Origin: Gordionus sp. m RMFG-2023
Lineage: Eukaryota; Nematomorpha; Gordioida; Chordodea; Parachordodidae
Assembly (NCBI RefSeq): GCF_954871325.1
Contig: NC_088779.1
Coordinates: forward strand, 18,540,846-18,604,845
Direction: 5' to 3'
Length of the DNA stretch: 64,000 nucleotides
Part shown: positions 29,150 through 42,200 of the stretch, in pieces
Layout of the letters: each line of letters opens with the position of its first letter
Position numbering within the stretch: position 1 is the first letter of the stretch
Notes under the pieces: generated by a model
Told to the model about the DNA's origin: nothing
Databases searched by the model: none
Seen by the model: the letters and a program-made list of their open reading frames with translations, nothing else
Translations under genes and position numbers: made by a program

Positions 29150-30790
29150 TAGATTCGTAGATTTTATATGTAATTTTTACAATATCATATGACAATTTTA
29201 TAAGTTATGCTTATCGAATGTCAAACGAATGTCAATCAATAAATAATTCTCTTATCTCCAATTCAACAACTATTTACTTTCATCATCTGAAGGGATACAA
29301 CAAGGCGATCCTTTGGGATCGATACTTTTCTGCATCGAAATGGTCAAAAACATTTCTTCCAACTGCAATTTCCCTGCATACTTGGTACATTGATGACGGA
29401 ATACTCTGCGGTCCCCCTAACGAGGTTGCTAAGGCACTCACCATCATCAAAACACATTCCCACGCTATCGGTCTCTCACTCAACGAATAAATAAGATCTG
29501 CCCATTTCATTGTTCCATCCCATTCAACCACAACTTCCACACAACCGAACTCTCATCCCTCAGTCATCTCGGCTCTCCAGTCGGTAGCCTGGAATCCATC
29601 AATCACTTCTTCACATCCAGCTTACTTCATTTCAAAAACATCTCTAAGTTTCTCCCTCCACATCAAGCTTTTTTTCTCCTCAAAAACTTTTGTTACATTC
29701 CTAAAATTCTCTATGCCCTTCGATCCACCTCAATTTTCAAATTCCCCGACTCATTAAAATCTTTTAAAATCTCCGTAAAATCTCTCGCCAAAGAGATCCT
29801 TAATCTCCGCTTTAACCATAATTCATGGTTACAAGCATCACTTCCACGCAAGCTCGGGGGTATCGGCTTACGCTCACCTCTAACTCTTTCCATCAGTGGT
29901 TTCATCGCCTCTCGTCTTTCATCCGACTCACACATTAGCCAGCTTTTCAACTTCCCTGACCCCTTATTAGCTGAAGCCCAGACCATATGGGACAACTCCG
30001 TTGTCCGAAATACTCCACGACCCTCCTCATGTTCACAGAGAGACTGGGATATTCCACTCAACGAAGGCTCCATCGCTTACCTAAAATCAAGCCTTCACGA
30101 CGACGATCTCACAGTTTTTCAACAATTGAACCAAGGATCTGGTTACGAGTTTCTGGAAACCATACCCTCCAACAACCTCGATTTGTTGCTCTCTGCTGAC
30201 GAGCTAAGATTTGCTATTGGACTACGACTCAATTGCGAAATTGTTCTTCCGTACCAATGCAAACATTGCGAAACCAGCGTCGACAGTAAGGGTAGCACTT
30301 CCTCCATTGTCGCTTTTGTCGTGGCCGCTTTTCACGGCACACCAAATGCAATGACTATATTTTACGCGCCCTCAAATCAGGAGGCATTCCATCTAGACTA
30401 GAACCAACCGGAATTTTCAGAACCGATGGAAAACGTCCTGATGGAATGTCCTTGACCCCCCTGGTCAAGGGATAAGCTCCTGGTTTGGGACTTCACCTGC
30501 ATTGACTCAAATGCACCATCTAACCATAACGTCGATGCCCTCGCCCTCGCTGAATCCCGCAAAACCATAAAGTACAGTTCTTTAGACTCTTCTTTCTTAT
30601 GAATACCCATCGCCTACTTATTCTCACCACCTTCGGTAGCAAAGCTCAACGTTTTTCAAAGATTTAGGCTAACGAATCCGCGAAAAAACCGACCAGCCTA
30701 AGGAATCCCTCTTCTTACGCCAAAGACTTCTACCGCCATCATTCGTTCTAACTATCTAAGCTTCATCTCTTCCATTGAATAACCTTCCAT
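29150..30790 (+). mobile_element. 5'-truncated LINE, most complete copy in the window
   Basis: Domains in order on the + strand: RT palm with EGIQQGDPLGSILFCIEMV (about 29289) and WYIDDGILCGP (29383-29415); the following ALTIIKTHSHAIGLSLNE; a thumb region with LYALRSTSIFKFPDSLKSF and LPRKLGGIGLRSPLTLSIS (about 29850-29900); then GYEFLETIPSNNLDLLLS and ADELRFAIGLRL (about 30145-30230); a Cys/His knuckle (CKHCETSVDSKG, about 30258); DGKRPDGMSLTP (about 30424); and VWDFTCIDSNAPS (about 30484). The blocks lie in different frames, with at least four frame changes. The fingers part of RT and any 5' ORF are missing. The 3' tail after 30770 is CT-rich and then AT-rich; no poly(A) or target duplication is clear. 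It starts just downstream of the gypsy element. Confidence 0.8.
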
Positions 30791-32500
30791 TTTCCAAGCT
30801 TCCTTTTTTCTATCCCCTACCCTTTCCCGTAAATTCTATTTCTACAATTTTTCACCTTTATTTATTTTACCTTTTTAAAAAATTAATTATTTGCTAATAC
30901 AATTTTGACATCATATCATATCAGTAAATATTCAAATAAAGTAACCCATGACCGGAAAAAAAATGTAAAGAAATAAATAAAATTGAAGTTATTTTAATAT
31001 GTATATATTATTATGATGATATTTTGCAATTATTTCAGAATTTTGGTCATTTTTAACAATTTGAGGTTTTATTCTGGTTTGACGTATGCTAATTAAGTTA
31101 AGAATTTACTATACTCTATTTATTTTTTTATTGGTTTCAAATTAATACGAAATTTAAAAAAGTCAAAAGTCAAGAAAAATATAAAAAAGTGTAAAATATT
31201 TCTTTTTATAAACAATATATCTTTTATCAAACTAATAAAAATGATAGACATTTTTATAATCTATGATTTTTCTTATATTATTTTGTTTCAATTTCCCTGC
31301 AACAGGCATGAAGATGGATAAAGAGCAGGGTTGTATTACGAGGGACAAATGGTAAATATTCCCTTCTCCCCCTACTACCTATTTTTGATTCTTGGCCCCC
31401 TTTCCAAAACATGAAGAGCCCTATCGCTAAATATTGTGTATTTTTTTAAATGGGCTATCCCTTTTTTCTTTATTATAATTTTTATTTAGCCCAAAAATAA
31501 ATTTTTTTCTTTGTTTTTAATTGCATAGAAAATAAAGAAACAAAAAGTTGTATATTTTTTTCGCTATTTTTATTTTTATTTTATGTTTTATTATCAACTA
31601 AAATAAATTTGACACCTCTCATGTTAACAATTTTTTTTATAGATACTAAGAATTTTTGAAAAAAAGTAAAAACATATTTTTTGAAAAATATTAGTCATAG
31701 TAACTATTAAAGGCCAATAAAAATGGTACTGGATGGAAAACAATAACAATCAACAGTGATGACAGGTTTTAAAATTTTGACATTATTTTAGTGTCGCTAA
31801 CTACACGGCGATGATGACACTCTCGACCCAATAAAATATTTTATAAAATATATTATTGACCCATATTTAAATCAAATTTTTTTGAAAAAATTTATCATTC
31901 CCATTTTTATATATTGTCGCCGCTTCTGCTTTATTAAATACAGAGAGGTTTACAGTTACTAAGTAGTAATAGCTCCATTTTTTGAAGGCCTTAAACCAAC
32001 TTTAAAAAGGCTAAGCCTAGCGAAAATTATCGCCTTAGCCTCGATCGAGGTATAAACTTTGGATAACTCAATTTCCAAAAAGGCAAGAAATAATCCAATT
32101 TTAATAAGATCTTTTAAATGTTTAAATGGAACTCTAAATTAAAATAGGTTAGTTGTTAATTGCTAAATTAAGATTAATAAATCTACTTTGACGTAAATAA
32201 TAAATTAGGAATTTTCTTATCTAGTTCTGGTGTCCTTTAGCCAATGTGCCATTTTTTAATGATTGACTGATATTTACCTTTAGGTGAATATTTAGATGTC
32301 CCTCGATTTTAGAGTAACTTTTATTTTAAAATATATAATAAAATAAAAATCCAAAACTAGTGAGATTAAAAATAAACAAATCTATAATTTCTTTAAAAAT
32401 CGTGTATTCCTATCTAATATATAATTTCTTTAGAAGTCGTGCAGCCCCATCTAACAGATAATTTCTTTATAAATCATGGAGTCTAATGGGTAGCGAAACT
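30791..32500. other. AT-rich intergenic sequence
   Basis: No gene supported. Three imperfect copies of ATAATTTCTTTAnAAnTCnTG occur at about 32383-32490, spaced by 35-43 bp. A GC-richer patch near 31790-31930 (GTGTCGCTAACTACACGGCG, TTGTCGCCGCTTC) may be a MITE trace. Confidence 0.3.
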
Positions 32501-32533
32501 GAATAAATTTTGATAAAATATTTTTTCACCTCA

Positions 32534-32880
32534 ACCCCTGCCATAAATCCATTAACAACATTCTCCCAGCTGCCCTCAAAAATGTTAATACACCATCCAC
32601 CCTTGAACCAATGATCTTCAAATGAAAACATCTTACACCCGGGTGGTATATCCCTTATCCCCTTCCCATTTACATGGGACTACACTTGTATTAATTTTGC
32701 AGCGAAGACTAACCTCTCATTTTAGCCTTCTAAAAGGCAGACGTCCTTAAAAAAATACGCCGGCCTCAGAAACACAGTCTTTATAACCAACACCTTGGGT
32801 ATGTTCAGAAATCAATTTTATCAAAACTGCAAGCAAAAAAAAAAGATAACAGATTATAGCTGACCCTAATTACCTATACC
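32534..32880 (+). pseudogene. LINE 3' end fragment
   Basis: HKSINNILPAALKNVNTPST followed by LEP (about 32540-32605), then GGISLIPF..TWDYTCINFAAKT in a second frame (about 32641-32712). These are the same knuckle-to-WD-TC blocks as the LINE at 29150-30790. The RPDG part is lost and at least two frame changes are present. Confidence 0.65.
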
Positions 32881-35800
32881 TCTTCTTGAAATCTGCTAAT
32901 TCGATCCTAAGCATTTATTCCTCTTTAAGGTAGCATGTTCACTTTTTTTTGTTCTTATTTAATATTTTTTATATAAAATTATATATATATTTTTTATCAT
33001 ATAATTTTTAATAGTTTTTAAATATATTTTATTAAGTTAGATTAAATTAAAATCGGGTTTTAAATAAAATTATTCGAAGAATTTATTATATTTTTATTAT
33101 TTTAGAAGTTCTTTCCTCTATATTCTTTATTCAAAAATAAAGTTGGCCCATGAATCTAGAAATACGATTTGGCGAGATGCAAAAAAACTGCCAGATTTAA
33201 GTTAAATAAATATGAAACGATTGCTGGGCTTCAACAATTTATCGATTAAGATATTCTCCTGCAACTGGTGAATATTGAACCTAGTTATTATTTTTTAAAT
33301 AAAACTTCTTCTGGATAATTTTCCGCTATATTTTTAAATGTAATTTATAGGCATTCTAACAACAAACTCATATTCATGCCAAACTGTATACTATAATAAT
33401 GCATCATCGTAAACGAGGGGAAAGTTTTTAATTAAATTCGAATTCTAAAAAATAACTTATTTACATTCACAGTTTTTTTATTTGTAGTAGAGCATTAATT
33501 TAAGTTATTTTTTTTTTAAATATTTGAAGGGATCACCATTATAATTAAATCTTGTAATTGATAATGGGGGAATATTGCCACCGAAGGTGCTGATTTTTTA
33601 GGGAAGTAGGTATAAGTTACGGGGGGAGGGAGAGTGGGAGGTTGCCTCTATAAGTATTGTGTATGTAAACGCTGTGTAAGCGATATATAAAAACATGGGA
33701 TCTATTTTATTTTCTTCCAGATTCATATTTTTTTTTTAACTTTAATAACACAATTTAGGATTTATGTGCCTGTAATGTCCTCCCAAACAAATTTTATCAG
33801 GAAAAAGTTGCCATATAGAGTAATTTTATATAAAAATGCCTTTCTTAAAATGGATTATTTTCCTTATTATAGCTTTTCTATATTGGATTTAAATGTCGAA
33901 TAACTCAATGTCTACAGGTTATAAAAGCAAGGTAGTATTTGGAGGTAAAAATATTACTGTTATATTCTCCAATTCTAATTTAGTTTTGTTACTACTAATT
34001 GTCATATAACAATAATATTTTTTAGTGCTAAATCCCATTCCCTTAACTCCAAAGGTTGGAGCATTTAACATCCAACTAAAATAGTATTTTACTGTTAATT
34101 TTTATTCTTAGAGTATCTTTAATTTTTGAATTGTATAAAAATTTTATCAGACCCATCTCCATTTATGGTAAACAGAACTGTGGCTCTTTATCAGGTTCTA
34201 AACACAATGGTTAAGTTCTACTAAATTTTATGATTATCTTTGATAATGCACTGTAATATAGCCCTGCTTCATCTCAATTATTGATATTACTTCTAGAATA
34301 ACCAATGAAGGGAGTGTATGTTTGCTCCATTTATTAACAATAGTAAACTCCGCACTCCCTCCTTCATTGCAGTTGTATAAAACTATTTTCTAAATCGCTA
34401 GAGCCAACTGGTGTAGTAACTAAAATTTTAAAAATGATAGATATTTATAAAATTTAAAAAAACTTTCATTAAATATTTTCCGGTAAATTTGACTTTTTCT
34501 ACCATCTGAACCAGCCATTTAGGCTACAGTTTTTGTTCCGTAACTGTGTAAACCAAACTAATAATGTTGCCTCTGTTTTAGGGAAACTACCTTTCCCAAT
34601 TCTTTTATTTCTTTGTCGCATATTTGTATAAGACATTTTTTATTTGATTCTATTTTCTAAATTGTAGAAAACATGGTATAATGGTAAGATTTTGCTAAGT
34701 AATCTTTTGTCGTTGTTTCCAATTTATAAATATTCCATCTTATTCCAAAATAACTAATAATAATATAATCATAAAATAGTAATTATTAAATATTAAGATT
34801 TATTGAATTGTAAAATTGAGATTGCAATAGTAAAAAAAATGTTTTATTTATTTAGTGCTAATTTCCAATTCAAAAATCAGCACGAAAATTTTTCGCACTT
34901 ATCAGAGATAAAAATAGCTTTTAGCACTTAAATCTTTTGCATTTTATTTCGCAATTAACCAATTTGCGTTTTAAAAATTTATTTTAACATTATGCCATTG
35001 TAGATATTTATAAATTGGCGATTTTTTCTCATTTAAAAGTGTGTGAAGCGTTATGGTAAGTGGTTTGACTTAGGAATTAAATATAAGGTTAGAGAGATAA
35101 TAATTTCCTTGATTATTTCATGAATTGCTACACAAAAACAACTGGAACCAAGGGGCTTACCTCTCTGTTGCGTACCATATTAATAATCATTATATGTAAT
35201 TTACCAATTGTCTTATGATATTTGAATTTGTAAAAGAATTATATAAAAAATATGGTTTGTAAAATAATTAATAATTCGGATTAATTAATTTAGTTTATCA
35301 AAATAATTATTTATAATTCATATCAGTTTAATTACGTAGAATAAAATATTTTTGTATTTTAATTATTTTAATTTTCTGAAAAATGAAATATTTTTTTATA
35401 TTATATATGTATATGTATTAAAAAATATTAGATTATTATCTTAGGCAAAAAATATCAGGAATGTTTTGTTCTCATTCTCACTATTACATATAGAATGTAT
35501 CGTGAAAAGGTTACAATATGTTAAAATTAAAAAAATGTCACCGATACTATTATACAATACATTTCAAAAACAGTATCGTCGATGCAATCGTGATAGTCAA
35601 CAACTCTGAACCTATCCTTAATTCGACCATTATAAATATTTTATTATTTTTCAGGAATAATAAGAATTTGGGTATGCATAAGATTTTAAAACATTTCGAT
35701 TTTTGCCTTAAATCCAACAAAATCTTATTATAATATGTTATAGAAAATAATAATTTGATAAAATGAAAAATATTACTTTTCCAATATGGAAATAATTTTA

Positions 35801-36747
35801 TAAACTATTTGCTAAAATTATTTTACATTCATTTCTCATTTCAAAAATTTAAGTGATTAATTAAAATTTCTTTTTTAAATGATTTAGAAAAGCAGATATT
35901 AAAAAAGCGAAATGAAAAACACATCACTTGCCAAACTACAAGGAGAATAGATTTAACCAAATTAATAATTTTTTTCTAAATCGATATAATACGAATGTTA
36001 ATCTCACTTTGAACCACTTTAGGATTAATAGTGTGGTTATTTATATTAATTAAGAAATCACATAAGTTTCATATATAATATTGAAAGTTTTAAAAATAAT
36101 CAATAATGTTGTAGTCCACGAAAGTTTTTTTCATTAATTTAAAATTTTACATTAAATTTAGTGGTTAGAATAATAAATTATAAAATATTTAAGGTTGCAG
36201 TTGACTTTTTTTAATTATTAATAAGATGTATAATCAAAAAAATTCACATCTACAAGATAAATTAAAAAAAACTATTTTAAATAATATTTTTTTTAAAAGT
36301 TTTTATAAATGATCTGTTAAATTTTTTAACACACTTATTTTTTAAATGACCATGAAAAATAAAATAGAAATATTATTTTATTCCACCTAGAAAAATGTTG
36401 ACAAAAATAAATATCCCAATAAAAGATATTTTCAATATGAAAGGAAATCCTTAGATTAAACATAAATTCTAATATTTTGATCTAGATAAAAATCCAAAAA
36501 TAAGGAAACATATAATTTTTAATGATATTCAACTCTATTATTTATTTATTTCTTATATATAATTAAATTATGTCAGATCAACTAATTTATACATAAATAT
36601 ATATGTAAATTGATAAAAGTTGTAGTAAAGTGTCTTATCTTATAAACTTAAAAACCACATTACTGCTAGATTTATTTTATAAATAAAACGATTAAATTTT
36701 TTTTAAATTAAAAAAAATAACATAATAATTAAATTTGCGAATTTTAT
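32881..36747. other. AT-rich intergenic sequence
   Basis: No exon, RNA gene or transposon end could be supported across about 3.9 kb. A 71-codon open frame at 35518-35733 has no recognisable domain and composition like its surroundings. G-rich runs near 33610-33640 (GGGGGGAGGGAGAGTGGGAGG) stand out. Confidence 0.35.
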
Positions 36748-37536
36748 TTAAAAATTTAATATATTTAAAATATAAGATGTAGAAGGCATATTACACGTTC
36801 CTAGAAAATCATTAGAGGAGTCATTTGATTGGTTTTTTAAGTTTGTTGATGAAGATGTAATCGATTCGACATCATCTATGTAATCAATTGAGGGCCTAGT
36901 ATCTGATATTCCACGGGCCTCTTTAATTTCGTGGGAGAGTGAAGAAACAATGGACGTAATGTTAAAATGTTTAATTAAATAGGAACAGGTAGGCATAATA
37001 TGATTTTCTGAATAATTTGATTCGGGTGGATGTTGTGTTGGTTTTTTCTTGATTCTATTAATTTCAACAGCGTTTTTAGTGTCTTCAATTAACGAATCGT
37101 ATATGGCTTTGGTCCTTGCCTTTGTTAAAAAAGCTGGAAATACTTTAGCAGCCCGATCTCTGGCTTCGAAAGTTATAACGTAAATTACAACTATAAGGAT
37201 GCATCCGATCCCCATTATACAAGGCCCGATATAAGATAAAGTGGAGAGATGAATTTTAGAATCAAGACGGATTTCTCTAGCCTCGGTATTCCACTCTATT
37301 TCTTTTTTTTTGCTCTGATTATGCGGAACTAAAAATGTGACATTTAATATTTGCGATAATGTATTCATAAGGTTTATTTGTTTTTGTTTAGCCTTATAAA
37401 AACCAAATATGGACATAACTATCCCTATTATTATTAATAATACTCCGATTGATATTATTTGTAACGATATCCAGGAAATAGGAATAAATGATTTTTTGAA
37501 CTCTCCTCGTGTCTTCAAATGCTTTATTGTTATCAT
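36748..37536 (-). CDS. TMEM200: TMEM200-family two-pass membrane protein, single exon
   Basis: A 262-residue uninterrupted frame, the longest intact host-like ORF here. A first membrane helix spans about residues 23-47 (ISLQIISIGVLLIIIGIV), followed by a charged loop and a second helix at about 100-123. The second helix contains YIGPCIMGIGCILIVVIYV and is followed at once by FEARDRAAKV. The GPxIMGIGxFLFICAN-x-x-x-ENRD signature after TM2 is the hallmark of the TMEM200 (TTMA/TTMB) family; here the Asn-Arg-Asp part is Ala-Arg-Asp. The tail is Ser-rich and acidic with a C-terminal NILNF. The ATG at 37536 puts TM1 near the N-terminus as in the family. A TATA-like TTATATAAAAGC lies 60-70 nt upstream. 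Function in the family is poorly known. Lack of introns fits vertebrate TMEM200 genes, whose coding part is mostly one exon. A distant homologue with similar topology cannot be excluded. Confidence 0.75.
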   Translation of the reverse strand: MITIKHLKTRGEFKKSFIPISWISLQIISIGVLLIIIGIVMSIFGFYKAKQKQINLMNTLSQILNVTFLVPHNQSKKKEIEWNTEAREIRLDSKIHLSTLSYIGPCIMGIGCILIVVIYVITFEARDRAAKVFPAFLTKARTKAIYDSLIEDTKNAVEINRIKKKPTQHPPESNYSENHIMPTCSYLIKHFNITSIVSSLSHEIKEARGISDTRPSIDYIDDVESITSSSTNLKNQSNDSSNDFLGTCNMPSTSYILNILNF

Positions 37537-37594
37537 ATATTAATGAGTTTTATCAAAAGAAACATTATAATCCAATAATATCTCACCCATTACA

Positions 37595-37606
37595 GCTTTT
37601 ATATAA
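37595..37606 (-). promoter_or_regulatory. TATA-like element upstream of the TMEM200-like gene
   Basis: TTATATAAAAGC on the minus strand, about 60-70 nt before the ATG at 37536. In DNA this AT-rich a chance match is likely. Confidence 0.3.
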
Positions 37607-38014
37607 CTAAAATAATAAATCAATATAAATATTATAGAGAAATACTTATTATCAGAATGATTTGCTGCTCTATTTAAAACTGAAGACTATAAATTAGTTT
37701 GTATATGTCGTAATTTTTACGGGATCAGAACTATCCGGGATCATCACGGGTTTTAAAGGGATCCCTTTAAGAATTCAATTTTTTAAAGGATATATAATTA
37801 TACGATATTATCACGTTTGAACCATGATAAAAAAGAATCTTAATTTAAAACGCTTTTACGCGCGTTTTGCTTTATTTTTTTTAAAATTTTATTGTTATTT
37901 ATTTATTTTATTTTATTTTAGGGGTCTTATGAAAGTAGATTGTCGAATATAGAGTATCAATCGATAGCTAATCAAAAGATCTATTCAACTAGAGGTCAAC
38001 ATTTCCCCTAATGG

Positions 38015-38430
38015 GTGAGTCTAGATTTTGGGGTCAGGAATATTTTTATCAAAACAAATATCGATAGGTGTATAAAAGTTAATTTAAATATCTTTTGACT
38101 GAAAGTATTCATTCTTGGTTTTGATGTGTAGGACTTTGGGAGATGAACAGAGATGGGGGAGGGGGGGGGGTAAAAATATTTTTTTTTTGATATGGGAATC
38201 AAATAAAAGGTAATTAAAAAATATATTTGGTAATATTAATCATCACTCTAAGTGGGCGGGTCTGGGCCCTGGGGGGGGTCAGGAATAGTTCAACATAAAA
38301 TATTGATATGGATACCAAATAAAAGTTAATTTGAATACCTATAAACTGAAAGTATTCATTCTTGGTCTTGATGTTTAAGACTTGGCCTCCGGGGATTATG
38401 GATAATGGGGGGGGGGGTACAGCTCCTATT
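38015..38430 (+). repeat. Tandem duplication of a ~220-bp G-rich unit
   Basis: Two units share GGGTCAGGAATA, AAAAGTTAATTT, CTGAAAGTATTCATTCTTGG and TTGATGT.TA.GACTT, ending in GATGGGGGAGGGGGGGGG (38155-38171) or ATGGGGGGGGGGTAC (38405-38419). The second unit starts near 38255. They may be two copies of a short element or a local duplication; no coding content. Confidence 0.65.
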
Positions 38431-38689
38431 TATTATTTTAAAAAAGTTCCTTTTTACCCAAACTTATTTAGAGTTTGATGTTCGGTTGATTTCTCAATAA
38501 TCAAGATTTATTGGGCTTAGAATAAAAATTTAGTATATTCAGCTGGAAATCAGTTTTCTTACCTATGAAAATGGGTGGACAAAATAAAATAAATCACTTT
38601 CTTTGTGCTTTACCTAGTCAGAGTTTAGGGATGTTTTTTAAGTTGTGGCATTTTATTGTAATACCAGTGAGCTAGATGTTCTTTACTAG

Positions 38690-38830
38690 TTGATAGCAAA
38701 GGAAGACATTGCCTTTCTTGCTATTATTCTTTTGATGATGTCTTGCGACATAGAACAGTCAATACATTTATCGCTAAAACGCCGGATAAGTTCCAATTTA
38801 TATTGAACCGACTCTTTCACTTCTTAATAA
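38690..38830 (-). CDS. Unassigned minus-strand coding-like stretch
   Basis: About 45 codons open on the minus strand read EVKESVQYKLELIRRF and then SDKCIDCSMSQDIIKRIIARK with AMSSFAIN before a stop at about 38690. Base composition is less AT-biased than the flanks, and the amino-acid mix looks protein-like. Upstream frames (about 38835-38910) hold RGRSPSMPGSHNNP in a different frame. I do not recognise the family. It could be a host exon, a decayed one, or part of an element. Confidence 0.25.
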
Positions 38831-39277
38831 CTTTCGCCTAGAGGGGTTATTATGACTCCCTGGCATAGAGGGAGACCGTCCACGTGTTACCGAATTTCCT
38901 TTACCATTAAATATGGATCTTATTAATTCAACTACCTCAAAATAAATAAATACTCAGAATTCATCAAAATCAATTTCACTCCCCTCATTTCTAATATATT
39001 GGAATACTTATGTCCCAAATTAAAATGCTAAATTATATTAAAAATAAAAATCCTGCCTAATTGCCCTAATCATACTTTATATTTAAAACAAAAAAATCAA
39101 AAGAAATATTTCGAGGTAACTAGGAATTCATTTTCTCTACATATTTAGTATTTTTGTAAAAAAATATATACACCTACTAGTGTTGTTAAAGTAACTAGTT
39201 ACATTTTTGCTAAAAAATAACTGTAACTAGTGATATTTTAAAAATTGTAACTAGTTATATTTTAAAATTGTAACTTT

Positions 39278-42200
39278 TGTAATTGTGGTAACATGCAAAT
39301 TTACTAGATTAAGAAAAACGCCAGACAGGCAAATTACTTTTAAATAAAATTACGAAGCCGAAAGATATTCAAATCTACTCAAGAAAAAAGAATTAAATCT
39401 CGGTTCAAATTGAGACTATGCAAATGTTGATTAAAGAAAAAGGATATATAAGGAGAAATTATGATGCGAAAAATGATGATTAAATTATGATTTTACGAAC
39501 ATTTTTTTAATCTTTAATCTTTAATCTTTAATCTTTAATCTTTAATTTTTAATTTTTTTATATTATTTTAATTTTTTTTTTAATTTATATTAATTTAGTT
39601 TGATTATATATTTATCTTATTATTTAATAAAGATTAGTATCATTTTAGTTCTAACTTTTCTTATTTGACGAATATTATAGAAAAATATATATAATCGAGG
39701 ATATTAGTCTGATTTAGTATCATTTTAGTTCTAACCTTTCTTTATTTGACAACGGTTCTAATCTCCCAATCCTTCTAAATTCCTCAAAATGCTACATTGG
39801 TGTTGGAGAGCGGAGGGGACCGGGCCATTACAATAATTCAGTCTAATTAAGAGATTCTAAATAAAGGTGGAAGGGGATGTATGAAATGACTATCGATACA
39901 AAGACAAAGAATGAGGTCAATGAAACATGGTGTCAATATCAATGGTCGTAATTCGAAAAAGAATAGAATTAGTCGTTTAATTAAAAGGAATTTGTCACAA
40001 GAGATCGTTATACGTACTAGTGATCGATGTAGCTAAAAGAAATTCGTTATAAATTTTTATTAAAGATATACGGTTAACTGTTATTTAAGTTGATAATATT
40101 TAGCAAAATATCAGGTTGTTGATTAACCAAAATCTTCATAAAGAGAAACGGCTTTTCGTCATTAGAAAATTTATGCCGCAATCGAGCTCAATTAGAGATC
40201 GGATTTTTTATTTTAGATCAAAAGATACAAGAAATCAGTATCGTATAAGAGATCTTAAGACAACGTGGATATCATGACAAGCGACTAGGTAGAACAAGTG
40301 GTCAAGACCAGGATGCTATCGTTAATCTGACAAATTATCGCCAATTGCTTATCAAAACTTTAGTATAGGATAAAAAAATCGATGATCTTAGAAACAAGAA
40401 GTCGTGGAAACCATCGTTACTCGCAGACAAATTATCGGCAGTCGTTTACCGTCATTAGTTACTAGAAACCGTTAGAAACAAGCAAAAACTAGGATAATTT
40501 GGGATTAAAACGAAATATAATTAAAAGAGCTAGAAGAATGTATCGGGAATTATGATAACAGATTCGTCAATGGCCTATAGAGATCAAGAGATAATCGTTT
40601 ACAAGGGGTTGACAAGAAACAGAAGGAATCAAGAATTTCAGAGTGTAATCGGATACAAACAGTCCTTAGAAGTGAAGAATATTAGACAATAGACCGCCGT
40701 CGTTAGAAACTAGAAGACATTAAAGATTAAGACGAATAGATTTGGTGGAGAAACAAGATCAGTAAAGTCAAAATCGGAAGAAAGGAGATCATTCGCAGAA
40801 TGGTGGAACTAATCTAAGTGGAAAGGTGTTGTAATTGTGGTAACATGCAAATTTACTAGATTAAGAAAAACGCCAGACAGGCAAATTACTTTTAAACAAA
40901 ATTACGAAGCCCAAAGATATTCAAATCTACAAGAATTAAATCTCGGTACAAATTGAGACTATGCAAATGTTGATTAAAGAAAAAGGATATATAAGGAGAA
41001 ATTATGATGCGAAAAATGATGATTAAATTATGATTTTACGAACTTAATTTTTTTAATCTTTAATTTTTAATTTTAATTTTTTTATATTATTTTAATTTTT
41101 TTTGATTATGTTTTTATCTTATTATTTAATAAAGATTTAGTATCATTTTAGTTCTAACTTTTCTTATTTGACGAATATTATAGAAAAGTATATATAATCG
41201 AGGATATTAGTCTGATTTAGTATCATTTTAGTTTTAACCTTTCTTTATTTGACAACGGTTCTAATCACCCAATCCTTCTAAATTCTTCAAAATGTTACAT
41301 TGATGTTGGAGAGCGGAGGAGACCGGGCCATTACAATAATTCAGTCTAATTAACTCTGAAAAGAGATTCTAAATAAAGGGAGAAGTGGATGTATGCAAAG
41401 AATGAGGTCAATGAAACATGGTGTCAATATCAATGGTCGTAATTCGAAAAAGAATAGAATTAGTCGTTTAATTAAAAGGAATTCGTCACAAGAGATCGTT
41501 ATACGTACAAGTGATCGTTGTAGCTAAAAGAAATTCGTTATAAATTTTTATTAAAGATATACGGTTAACTGTTATTTAAGTTGATAATATTTAGCAAAAT
41601 ATCAGGTTGTTGATTAACCAAAATCTTCATAAAGAGAAACGGCTTTTCGTCATTAGAAAATTTATGCCGCAATCGAGCTCAATTAGAGATTGGATTTTTT
41701 ATTTTGGATCAAAAGATACAAGAAATCATTATCGTATAAGAGATCTTAAGACAACGTGGATATCTTGACAAGCGACTAGGTAGAACAAGTGGTCAATACC
41801 AGGATGCTATCGTTAATCGTTGACAAATTATCGCCAATTGCTTATCAAAACTTTAGTATAGGATAAAAAATCGATGATCTCAGAAACAAGAAGGTGGAAA
41901 CAATCGTTACTCGCAGACAAATTATCGTCAGTCGTTTAGCGTTAGTTACTAGAAACCGTTAGAAACAAGCAAAGACTAGGATAATTTGGCATTAAAACGA
42001 AATATAATTAAAAGAGCTAGAAGAATGTATCGGGAATCATGATAACAGATTCGTCAATGGCCTATAGAGATCAAGAGATAATCGTTTATAAGGGGTTGAC
42101 AAGAAACAGAAGGAATCAAGAATTTCAGAGTGTAATCGGATACAAACAGTCCTTAGAAGTGAAGAATATTAGACAATAGACCGCCGTCGTTAGAAACTAG

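Noticed and set aside
31308-31353. Exon-like AACAG|GCATGAAGATGG...AAATG|GTAAAT
   Set aside because: Only about 45 nt with splice-like edges, no recognisable peptide and no partner exons nearby.
34670-34700. tRNA box-A-like TGGTATAATGGTAAGA
   Set aside because: No box B or cloverleaf follows within tRNA distance.
35518-35733. 71-codon open frame
   Set aside because: No domain, no supporting signals and a composition equal to the AT-rich background.
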